From Poindextera sp041691315 (GTDB taxonomy: Bacteria > Pseudomonadota > Alphaproteobacteria > Caulobacterales > Caulobacteraceae), in NCBI GenBank assembly GCA_041691315.1, contig JBEPUW010000019.1, forward strand, positions 1-64,000: a stretch of 64,000 nt of DNA, given 5' to 3'. Shown piece after piece: positions 57,206-64,000 of the stretch. Position 1 is the stretch's first letter. Every line of letters starts with the position of its first letter. The notes beneath the pieces are model-generated. The model saw nothing but the letters and a program-made list of their open reading frames with translations. It was not told the DNA's origin and did no database searches. A program made the position numbers and the translations under genes.

Positions 57206-58294
57206 ATGACCTTGAAGCTGAAGAGTCTCGACCGGCAGGTGGTGGTGATTACTGGCGCCACCTCGGGCATCGGCCTCTCCACCGCGCGCGCCGCGGCCGC
57301 GCGAGGCGCGACCCTGATGCTGGCCGCGCGCAACGAGGAGGCGCTGAAGAGCGTTTGCGACGACCTGGCCGGCAAGGGCGCCAAGACCGCCTATGTGGTC
57401 GCCGACGTCGGGGTCGAGGCCGATGTGCGCGCCATCGCCGCCGCCGCGGTCGCCCGCTTCGGCGGCTTCGACACCTGGGTCAACGACGCCGGCGTCTCCA
57501 TCTTCGGCGAGATCACCCAGACCCCGATCGAAGACCAGCGCCGCCTGTTCGAGACCAACTATTGGGGCGTGGTCTATGGCTCGCTGATCGCGGTCGAGCA
57601 TTTCCGTGAGCGGCCGGGCGGCGGCGCGCTGATCAATGTCGGCTCGGTGCTCGGCGACCTGGCCATTCCGCTGCAAGGCGCCTATTCGGCCTCGAAGCAC
57701 GCGGTGAAGGGCTTCACCAACGTGCTGCGCATGGAGCTGATGCGCGAAGGCGCGCCGGTCTCGGTGACCCTGATCCGGCCCTCGGCCATCGACACGCCGT
57801 ACAAGGACCATGCCCGCAACCTGACCGGCGCGCCGGTGAAGAACCCCGCGCCGGTCTATGCCGCGCCGCTGGTCGCCCAGGCCATCCTCTATGCCGCCGA
57901 GCATAAGACCCGGGAACTCACGGTCGGCGCCAGCGGCCCCATCCTGGCCGCTCTCGGAGCCCTCGCGCCGATGGTCGCCGAACCGCTGCTCGCCTGGCTC
58001 GCGCCGATGCTGCAGCGGGACGAGGAAGGCCGCCGCGGCACGCGTCACGACAACCTGCACCAGGCCGGCCAGGATCTGCGCGAGCGCGCCTATTACAAGG
58101 GCGTGCGGGAATCGAGCCTGTTCTCCTCGGCCCAGATGCGCCCCCGGGCGACCATGGCCATCGCCGTCCTGGCCAGCCTCGCCGCCGGCGCAGCCTTCTT
58201 CGGGGGCCGCAAGATCGGCCGCCGCGGCGATGCCGCGCCCGCGCCGGAACCGCCGATCCGTCAGGGCTGGATGGAGAAGCTGGGTCTGGGCTGA
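57206..58294 (+). CDS. SDR-family oxidoreductase with C-terminal membrane tail
   Basis: A 362-residue short-chain dehydrogenase. The core has VVVITGATSGIGLSTARAAA (TGxxxGIG), NDAGVSIFG (NDAG in place of NNAG), INVGSVLGDLAIPLQGAYSA with YSASKHAVKG (Y-x3-K), and PSAIDTPYKDHARN. The last 110 residues are unusual: a basic linker, then a hydrophobic segment ATMAIAVLASLAAGAAFFGG and a basic end. This suggests a tail-anchored enzyme. ATG follows GGCCGGAGGACTTCC. Similar SDRs occur in alphaproteobacteria; substrate unknown. It follows the ACAD cluster after a 107-bp gap holding a cctctccctgc...gggagagg-like hairpin. Confidence 0.87.
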   Translation: MTLKLKSLDRQVVVITGATSGIGLSTARAAAARGATLMLAARNEEALKSVCDDLAGKGAKTAYVVADVGVEADVRAIAAAAVARFGGFDTWVNDAGVSIFGEITQTPIEDQRRLFETNYWGVVYGSLIAVEHFRERPGGGALINVGSVLGDLAIPLQGAYSASKHAVKGFTNVLRMELMREGAPVSVTLIRPSAIDTPYKDHARNLTGAPVKNPAPVYAAPLVAQAILYAAEHKTRELTVGASGPILAALGALAPMVAEPLLAWLAPMLQRDEEGRRGTRHDNLHQAGQDLRERAYYKGVRESSLFSSAQMRPRATMAIAVLASLAAGAAFFGGRKIGRRGDAAPAPEPPIRQGWMEKLGLG

Positions 58295-58380
58295 GGCCCA
58301 GACAGCGTCGAACGGCGCTTGCCCGCAAGCTACAGCCGCCTCTAAATCGCGCCCACAAGATCAAAGTGGGAAGAGCGAAC

Positions 58381-59175
58381 ATGGGACGGCTTCAGGACAG
58401 GGTTGCGCTGGTCACCGGCGCGGCGAGCGGCATCGGCCGGGCGACCGCCAAGCTGTTCGCCAGCGAAGGCGCCAAGGTCGTGGTCTTCGACCGCGCGCCG
58501 GCGATCGAGGAGACGGCGCAGGCCATCCGCGCCGCCGGCGGCGAGGCCATCGCGCTCACCGGCGACGCCGGCGACGAGGCCGACGTTAGCAAGGCGGTGC
58601 AGACCGCCCTGGAGAAGTTCGGCGGCCTCGACATCTGCTACGCCAACGCCGGGGTGGCGACCATGAGCCTCGACCCGCCGCTGGAGCAGACCGGCGAGCA
58701 ATGGCTGGCGTTGCTGCGCATCAACCTGGTCGGCCCCTACCTGGCCATCAAGCACGCCTCCAAGCCGATGCGGGAGAAGGGCAAGGGCTCGATCATCTGC
58801 ACCGCCTCGGTGGCCGGCCTGCGCTCCGGCGCCGGCGGCCCGGCCTACAGCGCCTCGAAGGCCGGGGTCATCAACCTGGTGCAGACCACCGCCCAGCTGC
58901 TGTCGGGCACCGGCGTGCGCGTCAACGCCATCTGTCCTGGCCTGATCGAGACCGGCATGACCAAGCCGGTGTTCGATCGCGCAAGGGCCAAGGGGACCGA
59001 GGATCGCATCGGTCAGCTCAATCCGCTGAAACGCGCCGGCGCGCCCGAAGAGATCGCGGGCGCGGCCTTGTTCCTGGCCTCCGACGACGCATCTTATGTC
59101 AACGGTCAGGCAATCGTGGTCGACGGCGGCCTCTCAAGTTCGCATCCGATCGTAATTTCGCGTCGCGGCGAATGA
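58381..59175 (+). CDS. short-chain dehydrogenase/reductase, FabG-like
   Basis: A 264-residue classical SDR. Motifs are DRVALVTGAASGIGRATAKL (TGxxxGIG), FDRAPAIEETAQAI (an acidic residue after strand 2, hence NAD preference), YANAG, ICTASVAGLRSGAGGPAYSA with YSASKAGV (Y-x3-K), NAICPGLIETGMTKP and ASYVNGQAIVVDGGLSSSHP. It likely oxidises or reduces a hydroxyacyl or steroid-type substrate, fitting the neighbouring ACADs. The start is preceded by GGGAAGAGCGAAC. Confidence 0.9.
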   Translation: MGRLQDRVALVTGAASGIGRATAKLFASEGAKVVVFDRAPAIEETAQAIRAAGGEAIALTGDAGDEADVSKAVQTALEKFGGLDICYANAGVATMSLDPPLEQTGEQWLALLRINLVGPYLAIKHASKPMREKGKGSIICTASVAGLRSGAGGPAYSASKAGVINLVQTTAQLLSGTGVRVNAICPGLIETGMTKPVFDRARAKGTEDRIGQLNPLKRAGAPEEIAGAALFLASDDASYVNGQAIVVDGGLSSSHPIVISRRGE

Positions 59176-59263
59176 ATCGGATCACTTAGGGAACCAATCG
59201 ACGATTTAGCCTTTGGCCTTGCATCGGGGGCGTCTGTACGCGCCCAAAATAGTGAGGCCCATC

Positions 59264-60349
59264 ATGAAGATCGCCCAGATCGCACCGCTGTACGAGGCGG
59301 TGCCCCCCAAGCTCTATGGCGGCACCGAGCGCGTCGTCGCCCACCTGTGCGACGCCCTGGTCGACCAGGGCCACGAGACGGTGCTGTTCTCCAGCGCCGA
59401 CGCCTGCACTCGCGCCGAGCTCGCACCCGTGCGCGACCAAGCCATCCGGCTCGATCCCGCGCCGCTGAAATCCGACCTGGCCGCGCACATGACCATGCTG
59501 GCCGAGGTGCGCCGACGGGCCGACGAATTCGACGTGCTGCACTTCCACGTCGACATGATCCACTTCCCCTTCTTCGAGGCGATCGCTGGACGCACCATCA
59601 CCACCCTGCACGGGCGGCTCGACATGAAGGATCTGGCCGGGGTCTACAGCCGCTGGGGCGGCTATCCGCTGGTCTCCATCTCCAACGACCAGCGCCGCTA
59701 TCTGCCCGAGGCCAACTGGGCCGGCACCGTCTATCACGGCATGGATTCCGAGCTTTACCGCTTCAGCCCGCGTTCGGACGGTTACCTGGCCTTTCTCGGC
59801 CGCATCTCGCCGGAAAAGCGGCCCGATCGCGCTATCGCCATCGCCAAGCGGCTCGGCCGGCGCCTGAAGATCGCCGCCAAGGTGGACGCCGCCGACGCCA
59901 ACTATTTCCGCAACGAGATCGAACCCTTGCTCGACCATCCGCTGATCGAGTTCATCGGCGAGATCGGCGACCACCAGAAGTCCGCCTTCCTCGGCGGCGC
60001 CGACGCCCTGCTCTTCCCGATTGACTGGCCCGAGCCCTTCGGGCTGGTGATGATCGAGGCCATGGCCTGCGGCACCCCGGTGATCGCCTGGGGCTGCGGC
60101 TCGACGCCCGAAGTGATCGACAATGGCGTCACCGGCTTCATCGTCAATTCCGACGCCGAGGCCGACCATGCGGTCTGGCGCGCCAGGAGCCTCGACCGCG
60201 CGGCCGTGCGCCGGCGCTTCGAACAGCGTTTCTCCTCGGCGGTCATGGCCAGCCGCTATGTCGAGCTGTACGGCGGCCTGGCGGTCTCCAATCCCCAGAT
60301 CGGCTCCATGGCCAAAAGGCTTGACCCTGATCTGATGCGAATCGCCTAA
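59264..60349 (+). CDS. GT4-family glycosyltransferase
   Basis: A 361-residue GT-B glycosyltransferase starting MKIAQIAPLYEAVPPKLYGG. The N-domain has YGGTERVVAHLCDALVDQGH, and the C-domain has YLAFLGRISPEKRPDRAIAI (GR.S.EKR), DALLFPIDWPEPFGLVMIEA (the E-x7-E motif of GT4) and CGTPVIAWGCGSTPEVI. It transfers a sugar nucleotide-derived sugar to an unknown acceptor; relatives of this type occur with glycogen-debranching-like enzymes, as here (10 nt to the next gene). No membrane helix. Confidence 0.88.
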   Translation: MKIAQIAPLYEAVPPKLYGGTERVVAHLCDALVDQGHETVLFSSADACTRAELAPVRDQAIRLDPAPLKSDLAAHMTMLAEVRRRADEFDVLHFHVDMIHFPFFEAIAGRTITTLHGRLDMKDLAGVYSRWGGYPLVSISNDQRRYLPEANWAGTVYHGMDSELYRFSPRSDGYLAFLGRISPEKRPDRAIAIAKRLGRRLKIAAKVDAADANYFRNEIEPLLDHPLIEFIGEIGDHQKSAFLGGADALLFPIDWPEPFGLVMIEAMACGTPVIAWGCGSTPEVIDNGVTGFIVNSDAEADHAVWRARSLDRAAVRRRFEQRFSSAVMASRYVELYGGLAVSNPQIGSMAKRLDPDLMRIA

Positions 60350-60358
60350 ACCCGGTCC

Positions 60359-62500
60359 ATGGATGACTCAGCCTTCGTCGACCATGCCGAGGTCGATCGG
60401 CGGGAAGCCGATGGCCTAGGCCAGCTTTTGTCGCTGAAGGACGGGGACGCCTTCATCGTCGCCGACGCCAATGGCGACATACTGGGCGCGACCGACGGCT
60501 TTTTCGACGACGACACGCGCCTGCTTTCGCGTTTCCGCCTGCTGGTCGGCGAGCGGCCGCCGTCGGGGCTCGGCTCCTCGGTTAGCCGCGACAATGTCGC
60601 CTTCACCTTCCACGGCGCCAATCGGCCGCTGCCGGCCATGGGCCAGAAGGCGACGCCGCCCGGCGTCATGCATGTCGAGCGCCGCCGCTTCCTGTGGGAA
60701 CGCCGGCTCTACGAACGCATCCGGGTAACCAATCACAGCCTGGACGACGAGCTGCTGCCGCTGGCCATCGAGTTCGCCGCCGACTTTCGCGACATGTTCG
60801 AGATTCGCGGGATCGCCCGGGCCGCCCACGGCAACCTGGTCAGCCCGATCGTCAACGGTCGGCAGATCATCTTCGGCTATCGCGGCCTGGACGAGATCGA
60901 GCGCGCCAGCGTCGTCGCCTTTTCCGAACCGCCCGGACGGTTCGGCGCGCACCGGGCCGAGTTCCTGTTTTCGCTGTCGCCGCGGTCGCGCTTCGAGCTC
61001 TATGTCGAGGTCGGCAGCGGCATCGACGACCCGCCCTGCCGCGCGCGTTTCCGCGCCGCGGCGGCCGCGGCCATCCGCCAGGCGCGCAAGCGCCGCCGCC
61101 GCGGCGCGCGGATCCGGGCGCGCGGTGTGCGCTTCGACGCCTGGCTGGAACAGTCGCGGGCCGACTTGGCCCTGCTCACCACCGACCTGGAGACCGGGCC
61201 TTATCCTTACGCCGGCATTCCCTGGTTCTCGACGCCGTTCGGCCGCGACGGGGTGATCACCGCCTGGCAGATGCTGTGGCTGGATCCGGGCCTCGCCCGC
61301 GGCGTGCTGCGCTATCTGGCGGCCCACCAGGCCCACGAGGTCTCGGCCTTCCGCGACGCCGCGCCCGGCAAGATCATGCACGAGACCCGCCGCGGCGAGA
61401 TGTCGAACCTGTGCGAAGTGCCGTTCGGCCTCTATTACGGCAGCGTCGATTCAACGCCGCTGTTCGTGGCCCTGGCCGGCGCCTATGCCCAGCGCACCGG
61501 CGACCTGGACCTGATCCGCGAGATCTGGCCGTCGCTCATCGCCGCCCTGGGCTGGATCGAGACCTACGGCGACTCCAACGGCGACGGGCTGCTCGACTAC
61601 GCCCGCGGCGAGGCGAGCGGCCTCTCCAACCAGGGCTGGAAGGATAGCGAAGACTCCATCTTCCACGCCGATGGTCGCTTCCCCGATGGGCCGATCGCCC
61701 TGGTCGAGGTGCAGGGCTATGCCTTTGCCGCCTTCCGGGCCATGGGCGAGCTGGGCGAGCGGCTGGGCGACACGCGCAGCGGCGCCTGGGCCGCCCGCGC
61801 CGAGGCGATCCGTGCGGCGGTCGAGGCGCGGTTCTGGATGGAGGACGAGGGCTTCTACGGCATCGCCGTCGATGGCCGGGGCGCCCTCTGCCGCCCGCCC
61901 GCCTCCAACGCCGGCCATCTGCTGTTCGTCGGTCTGCCGTCGCCGGAGCGGGCCGAGCGCATGCGGCAAAGGCTGCTCTCGGCCGACTTCCTGACCGGCT
62001 GGGGCCTGCGCACCCTGGCCTCGAGCGCGGTGCGCTTCAACCCGATGTCCTATCACAACGGCTCGGTCTGGCCGCACGACACCGCCATCTGCGCGGCCGG
62101 GATGTCGCGCTACGGCCATCGCGACGCCGCCGCCAAGGTGCTGGACAGCCTCGGCCGCGCGGCAACCAAGTTCAACATGCGGCTGCCCGAGCTGTTCTGC
62201 GGCTTCGCCCGTTCGCCGAACGAACCGCCGATCGCCTATCCGGTCGCCTGCATGCCGCAGGCCTGGGCGGCCGGCTCGGTGTTCATGCTGCTGGAGGCCT
62301 GCCTTGGCCTGAGCATCGACGGCTGGAACGAGCGGATCCGGCTGGACAAGCCCATCCTGCCCGAGGGCGTCGATCGCCTGACCCTGACCGGACTGACGGT
62401 GGGCCGCCGCATCGTCGACCTGACGCTGAGCCGCGCCGAGGACGGCCGCGGACCCGCGAGCGTCCACTGTTCCGATCCGGGCGTGCTCGACCTGGCGTGA
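60359..62500 (+). CDS. glycogen debranching-type amylo-alpha-1,6-glucosidase family protein
   Basis: A 713-residue soluble protein. The N-domain (about 20-250) is the bacterial GDE N-terminal beta-sandwich (LLSLKDGDAFIVADANGDIL, GFFDDDTRLLSRFRLLVGER). The (alpha/alpha)6 barrel from about 270 has TGPYPYAGIPWFSTPFGRDG, MLWLDPGLARGVLRYLAAHQ, MHETRRGEMSNLCEVPFGLY, YYGSVDSTPLFVALAGAYAQ, SNQGWKDSEDSIFHADGRFP, PMSYHNGSVWPHDTAICAAG and CMPQAWAAGSVFMLLEACLG. These match amylo-alpha-1,6-glucosidase-like GDEs acting on branched alpha-glucans or related oligosaccharides. It forms a pair with the GT4 gene. Confidence 0.88.
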   Translation: MDDSAFVDHAEVDRREADGLGQLLSLKDGDAFIVADANGDILGATDGFFDDDTRLLSRFRLLVGERPPSGLGSSVSRDNVAFTFHGANRPLPAMGQKATPPGVMHVERRRFLWERRLYERIRVTNHSLDDELLPLAIEFAADFRDMFEIRGIARAAHGNLVSPIVNGRQIIFGYRGLDEIERASVVAFSEPPGRFGAHRAEFLFSLSPRSRFELYVEVGSGIDDPPCRARFRAAAAAAIRQARKRRRRGARIRARGVRFDAWLEQSRADLALLTTDLETGPYPYAGIPWFSTPFGRDGVITAWQMLWLDPGLARGVLRYLAAHQAHEVSAFRDAAPGKIMHETRRGEMSNLCEVPFGLYYGSVDSTPLFVALAGAYAQRTGDLDLIREIWPSLIAALGWIETYGDSNGDGLLDYARGEASGLSNQGWKDSEDSIFHADGRFPDGPIALVEVQGYAFAAFRAMGELGERLGDTRSGAWAARAEAIRAAVEARFWMEDEGFYGIAVDGRGALCRPPASNAGHLLFVGLPSPERAERMRQRLLSADFLTGWGLRTLASSAVRFNPMSYHNGSVWPHDTAICAAGMSRYGHRDAAAKVLDSLGRAATKFNMRLPELFCGFARSPNEPPIAYPVACMPQAWAAGSVFMLLEACLGLSIDGWNERIRLDKPILPEGVDRLTLTGLTVGRRIVDLTLSRAEDGRGPASVHCSDPGVLDLA

Positions 62501-62571
62501 CGCCAGCGCCGCTTGCGGGCCGCGGCCCGCGCCGCCATAGATATCGCCGATAACATAGCGGGAGGCCTCCA

Positions 62572-63789
62572 ATGACATCGGCAAAGCTGCGCTTCGGCGC
62601 CTTCATCGCCCCCTTCCATGCGCTGGACGAGAACCCGACGCTGGCCATCGAGCGCGATCTGGAGCTGGTCCAGCTGATGGACCGGCTTGGCTACGAAGAG
62701 GCCTGGATCGGCGAGCACCACTCGGCCGGCTTCGAGATCATCGCCAGCCCCGAGGTGTTCATCGCCGCCGCCGCCGAGCGCACCAAACACATCCGCCTGG
62801 GCACCGGCGTCTCGTCCCTGCCCTATCACCATCCGCTGATGCTGGCCGACCGCATCAACCAGCTCGACCACATGACCCGCGGCCGCGTCATGTTCGGCGT
62901 CGGCCCCGGCGCGCTGCCCTCCGACGCCATTATGATGGGCATCCAGCCGATCAAGCAGCGCGACATGATGGACGAAGCGCTGGAGGTGATCGTGCGCCTG
63001 CTCAAGGGCGAAACCGTCACGGCCAAGACCGACTGGTTCGAACTAAACGAAGCGCGGCTGCAGATGACCCCGTTCAGTCGCCCGAGCGTGGAGATCGCCG
63101 TGGCCAGCCAGGTCTCGCCGACCGGGGCGCGGGCGGCCGGCAAGCATGGCGCGGGTCTGCTGTCGATCGGCGCGACCTCGGCCGGCGGCTTCAACGCGCT
63201 GGCCTCAAATTGGGCGATCGCCGAGGAGCAGGCCCAGGAACACGGCCGGACCGTCGACCGGAACGCCTGGCGGCTGGTCGGGCCGATGCACGTGGCCGAG
63301 ACCCGCGAAAAGGCGCGCGAGAACGTCCGCTTCGGCCTGCACAAATGGATCGCCTATTTCCGCGACGTGGCGGCCCTGCCGCTGGTCGGCGAAGGCGACG
63401 CCGACCCGATCGACATGATGATCGAGTCCGGCATGGCGGTGATCGGCACGCCCGAGGACGCCATCGCCCAGCTCGAGCGGCTGCAGAGCCAGTCCGGCGG
63501 CTTCGGCTGCTTCCTGCAGATGGCGCACAACTGGGCCGACTGGGCCCAGACGCAGCGCTCCTACGAACTGATCGCCCGACACGTGGCGCCGAAGTTCCAA
63601 GGCTCCAACACCAATCGCGACCTGTCCTACGAACGCGTTGGCGCCACCCGCGAAGGCGCCATGAACCAGGCCCGCGCCGCGGTTGGCGCCAGCATCTTCA
63701 AGCACGTCGCGGAAAAGGGCACGGACAACATCCGCCCGGAAATCCTCGAAGTCATGGGCATGGCCAAGAAGCCGGACGCGGCGGAGTAG
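62572..63789 (+). CDS. LLM-class flavin-dependent monooxygenase
   Basis: A 405-residue luciferase-like (beta/alpha)8 flavin enzyme. Features: LRFGAFIAPFHALDENPTLA, MDRLGYEEAWIGEHHSAGFE (the EHH motif), IRLGTGVSSLPYHHPLMLAD, GRVMFGVGPGALPSDAIMMG, VEIAVASQVSPTGARAAGKH and AHNWADWAQTQRSYELIARH. It likely uses FMNH2 or F420-like reduced flavin to oxidise a small organic; members near alkanal/limonene/4,5:9,10-diseco-type monooxygenases exist. A GGGAGGCC ribosome binding site precedes the ATG. Last gene of the plus-strand run. Confidence 0.9.
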   Translation: MTSAKLRFGAFIAPFHALDENPTLAIERDLELVQLMDRLGYEEAWIGEHHSAGFEIIASPEVFIAAAAERTKHIRLGTGVSSLPYHHPLMLADRINQLDHMTRGRVMFGVGPGALPSDAIMMGIQPIKQRDMMDEALEVIVRLLKGETVTAKTDWFELNEARLQMTPFSRPSVEIAVASQVSPTGARAAGKHGAGLLSIGATSAGGFNALASNWAIAEEQAQEHGRTVDRNAWRLVGPMHVAETREKARENVRFGLHKWIAYFRDVAALPLVGEGDADPIDMMIESGMAVIGTPEDAIAQLERLQSQSGGFGCFLQMAHNWADWAQTQRSYELIARHVAPKFQGSNTNRDLSYERVGATREGAMNQARAAVGASIFKHVAEKGTDNIRPEILEVMGMAKKPDAAE

Positions 63790-63810
63790 ACGAAAGCCCC
63801 GTCAAGCCGA

Positions 63811-64000
63811 TCAGTGCGCGTTGGTGTCGAGGCTCTTCAGATAGCTGGCCATATCGCTGCGCTGCTGAGCGCCCGGAAGATAGAAGGGGTGGGGGGCGGT
63901 GGCCCCGCGGCGCGCATCGAACAGGTCTTCGAGCGTTGGCACGGAATTGTCGTGCAGGAACACCGGCTTGCGCGCCAGATCGAGCAGCAACGGCATGGCG
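63811..64000 (-). CDS. C-terminal part of a c-type cytochrome (partial)
   Basis: The last 63 or so residues of a minus-strand gene that continues beyond the window edge. FLHDNSVPTLEDLFDARRGA and HPFYLPGAQQRSDMASYLKS are the pattern after the heme-binding region in di-heme cytochrome c peroxidase-like or c-type proteins (heme methionine region and last helix YLKSLDT). The CxxCH motif lies outside the window. It converges with the LLM gene (21-nt gap). Confidence 0.6.
   Translation of the reverse strand, partial: AMPLLLDLARKPVFLHDNSVPTLEDLFDARRGATAPHPFYLPGAQQRSDMASYLKSLDTNAH

Noticed and set aside
63811..64000. Complete small gene at the right edge
   Set aside because: The frame is still open at the window end and the sequence matches only the end of a cytochrome, so it is partial, not a 61-residue protein.

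Overview
The window is high-GC DNA from an alphaproteobacterium, most likely of the Caulobacterales (Phenylobacterium/Caulobacter-like). The clues are two large TonB-dependent receptors, a Coq7-type ubiquinone hydroxylase, split mutA/mutB methylmalonyl-CoA mutase beside a propionyl-CoA carboxylase alpha subunit, strings of acyl-CoA dehydrogenases and SDRs, and a family of C/G-rich palindromic repeats. The genus is an inference from gene content, not from a marker gene.

Region 1 (1 to about 16.5 kb) is accessory and decayed. Coding density is low and most recognisable genes are small: exported or lipid-anchored proteins (a glycine-zipper protein with GYYD..G.W repeats, a TolA-like coiled-coil lipoprotein, a polyhistidine protein, small lipoproteins) and a compact run of tiny overlapping genes. 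Several genes are broken: a CDF transporter tail, a hypothetical gene with two frameshifts, a GST lacking its 5' end and frameshifted at its 3' end, and a gene cut by an IS6-family insertion sequence. A small MITE-like element with perfect 16-bp ends lies near 13.5 kb.

Region 2 (16.5-26.7 kb) holds a minus-strand run yqaA-like / dsbB / coq7 / a tiny ORF / TonB receptor. A nested palindromic repeat and tRNA-Leu(CAA) follow, with a tRNA-adjacent integrase remnant joined abruptly to the tail of an unrelated gene, which looks like a scar of a lost island. Then come an aldo/keto reductase, a second TonB receptor, a bidirectional terminator and bioB.

Region 3 (26.8-44.7 kb) is metabolic: a TPR-sulfotransferase, an AraC regulator with GyrI-like domain, a GST, and the propionate module pccA-mutA-mutB. 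The mutB gene carries a palindromic repeat in frame. It is followed by an SGNH hydrolase, an alkylsulfatase and a four-gene catabolic operon (CMD-family protein, SDR, serine hydrolase, metallo-beta-lactamase-fold hydrolase). Convergent gene junctions here repeatedly hold large inverted repeats.

Region 4 (44.7-52 kb) is membrane-lipid centred. PlsC and CdsA on one strand and a membrane protein plus a divergent CDP-alcohol phosphatidyltransferase on the other flank a VapBC-type toxin-antitoxin pair. An HU protein, a GH130-like enzyme and an MprF-like aminoacyl transferase follow.

Region 5 (52-64 kb) is a plus-strand run of four acyl-CoA dehydrogenases (three close paralogues with glycine-rich insertions and one shorter divergent one), two SDRs, a GT4 glycosyltransferase with a glycogen-debranching-type enzyme, an LLM flavin oxidoreductase, and the tail of a c-type cytochrome cut by the window edge. 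No CRISPR array, rRNA or replication origin was recognised. The best candidates for undescribed biology are the divergent lipid-biosynthesis locus, the repeat domesticated inside mutB, and the tandem-repeat envelope proteins of region 1.
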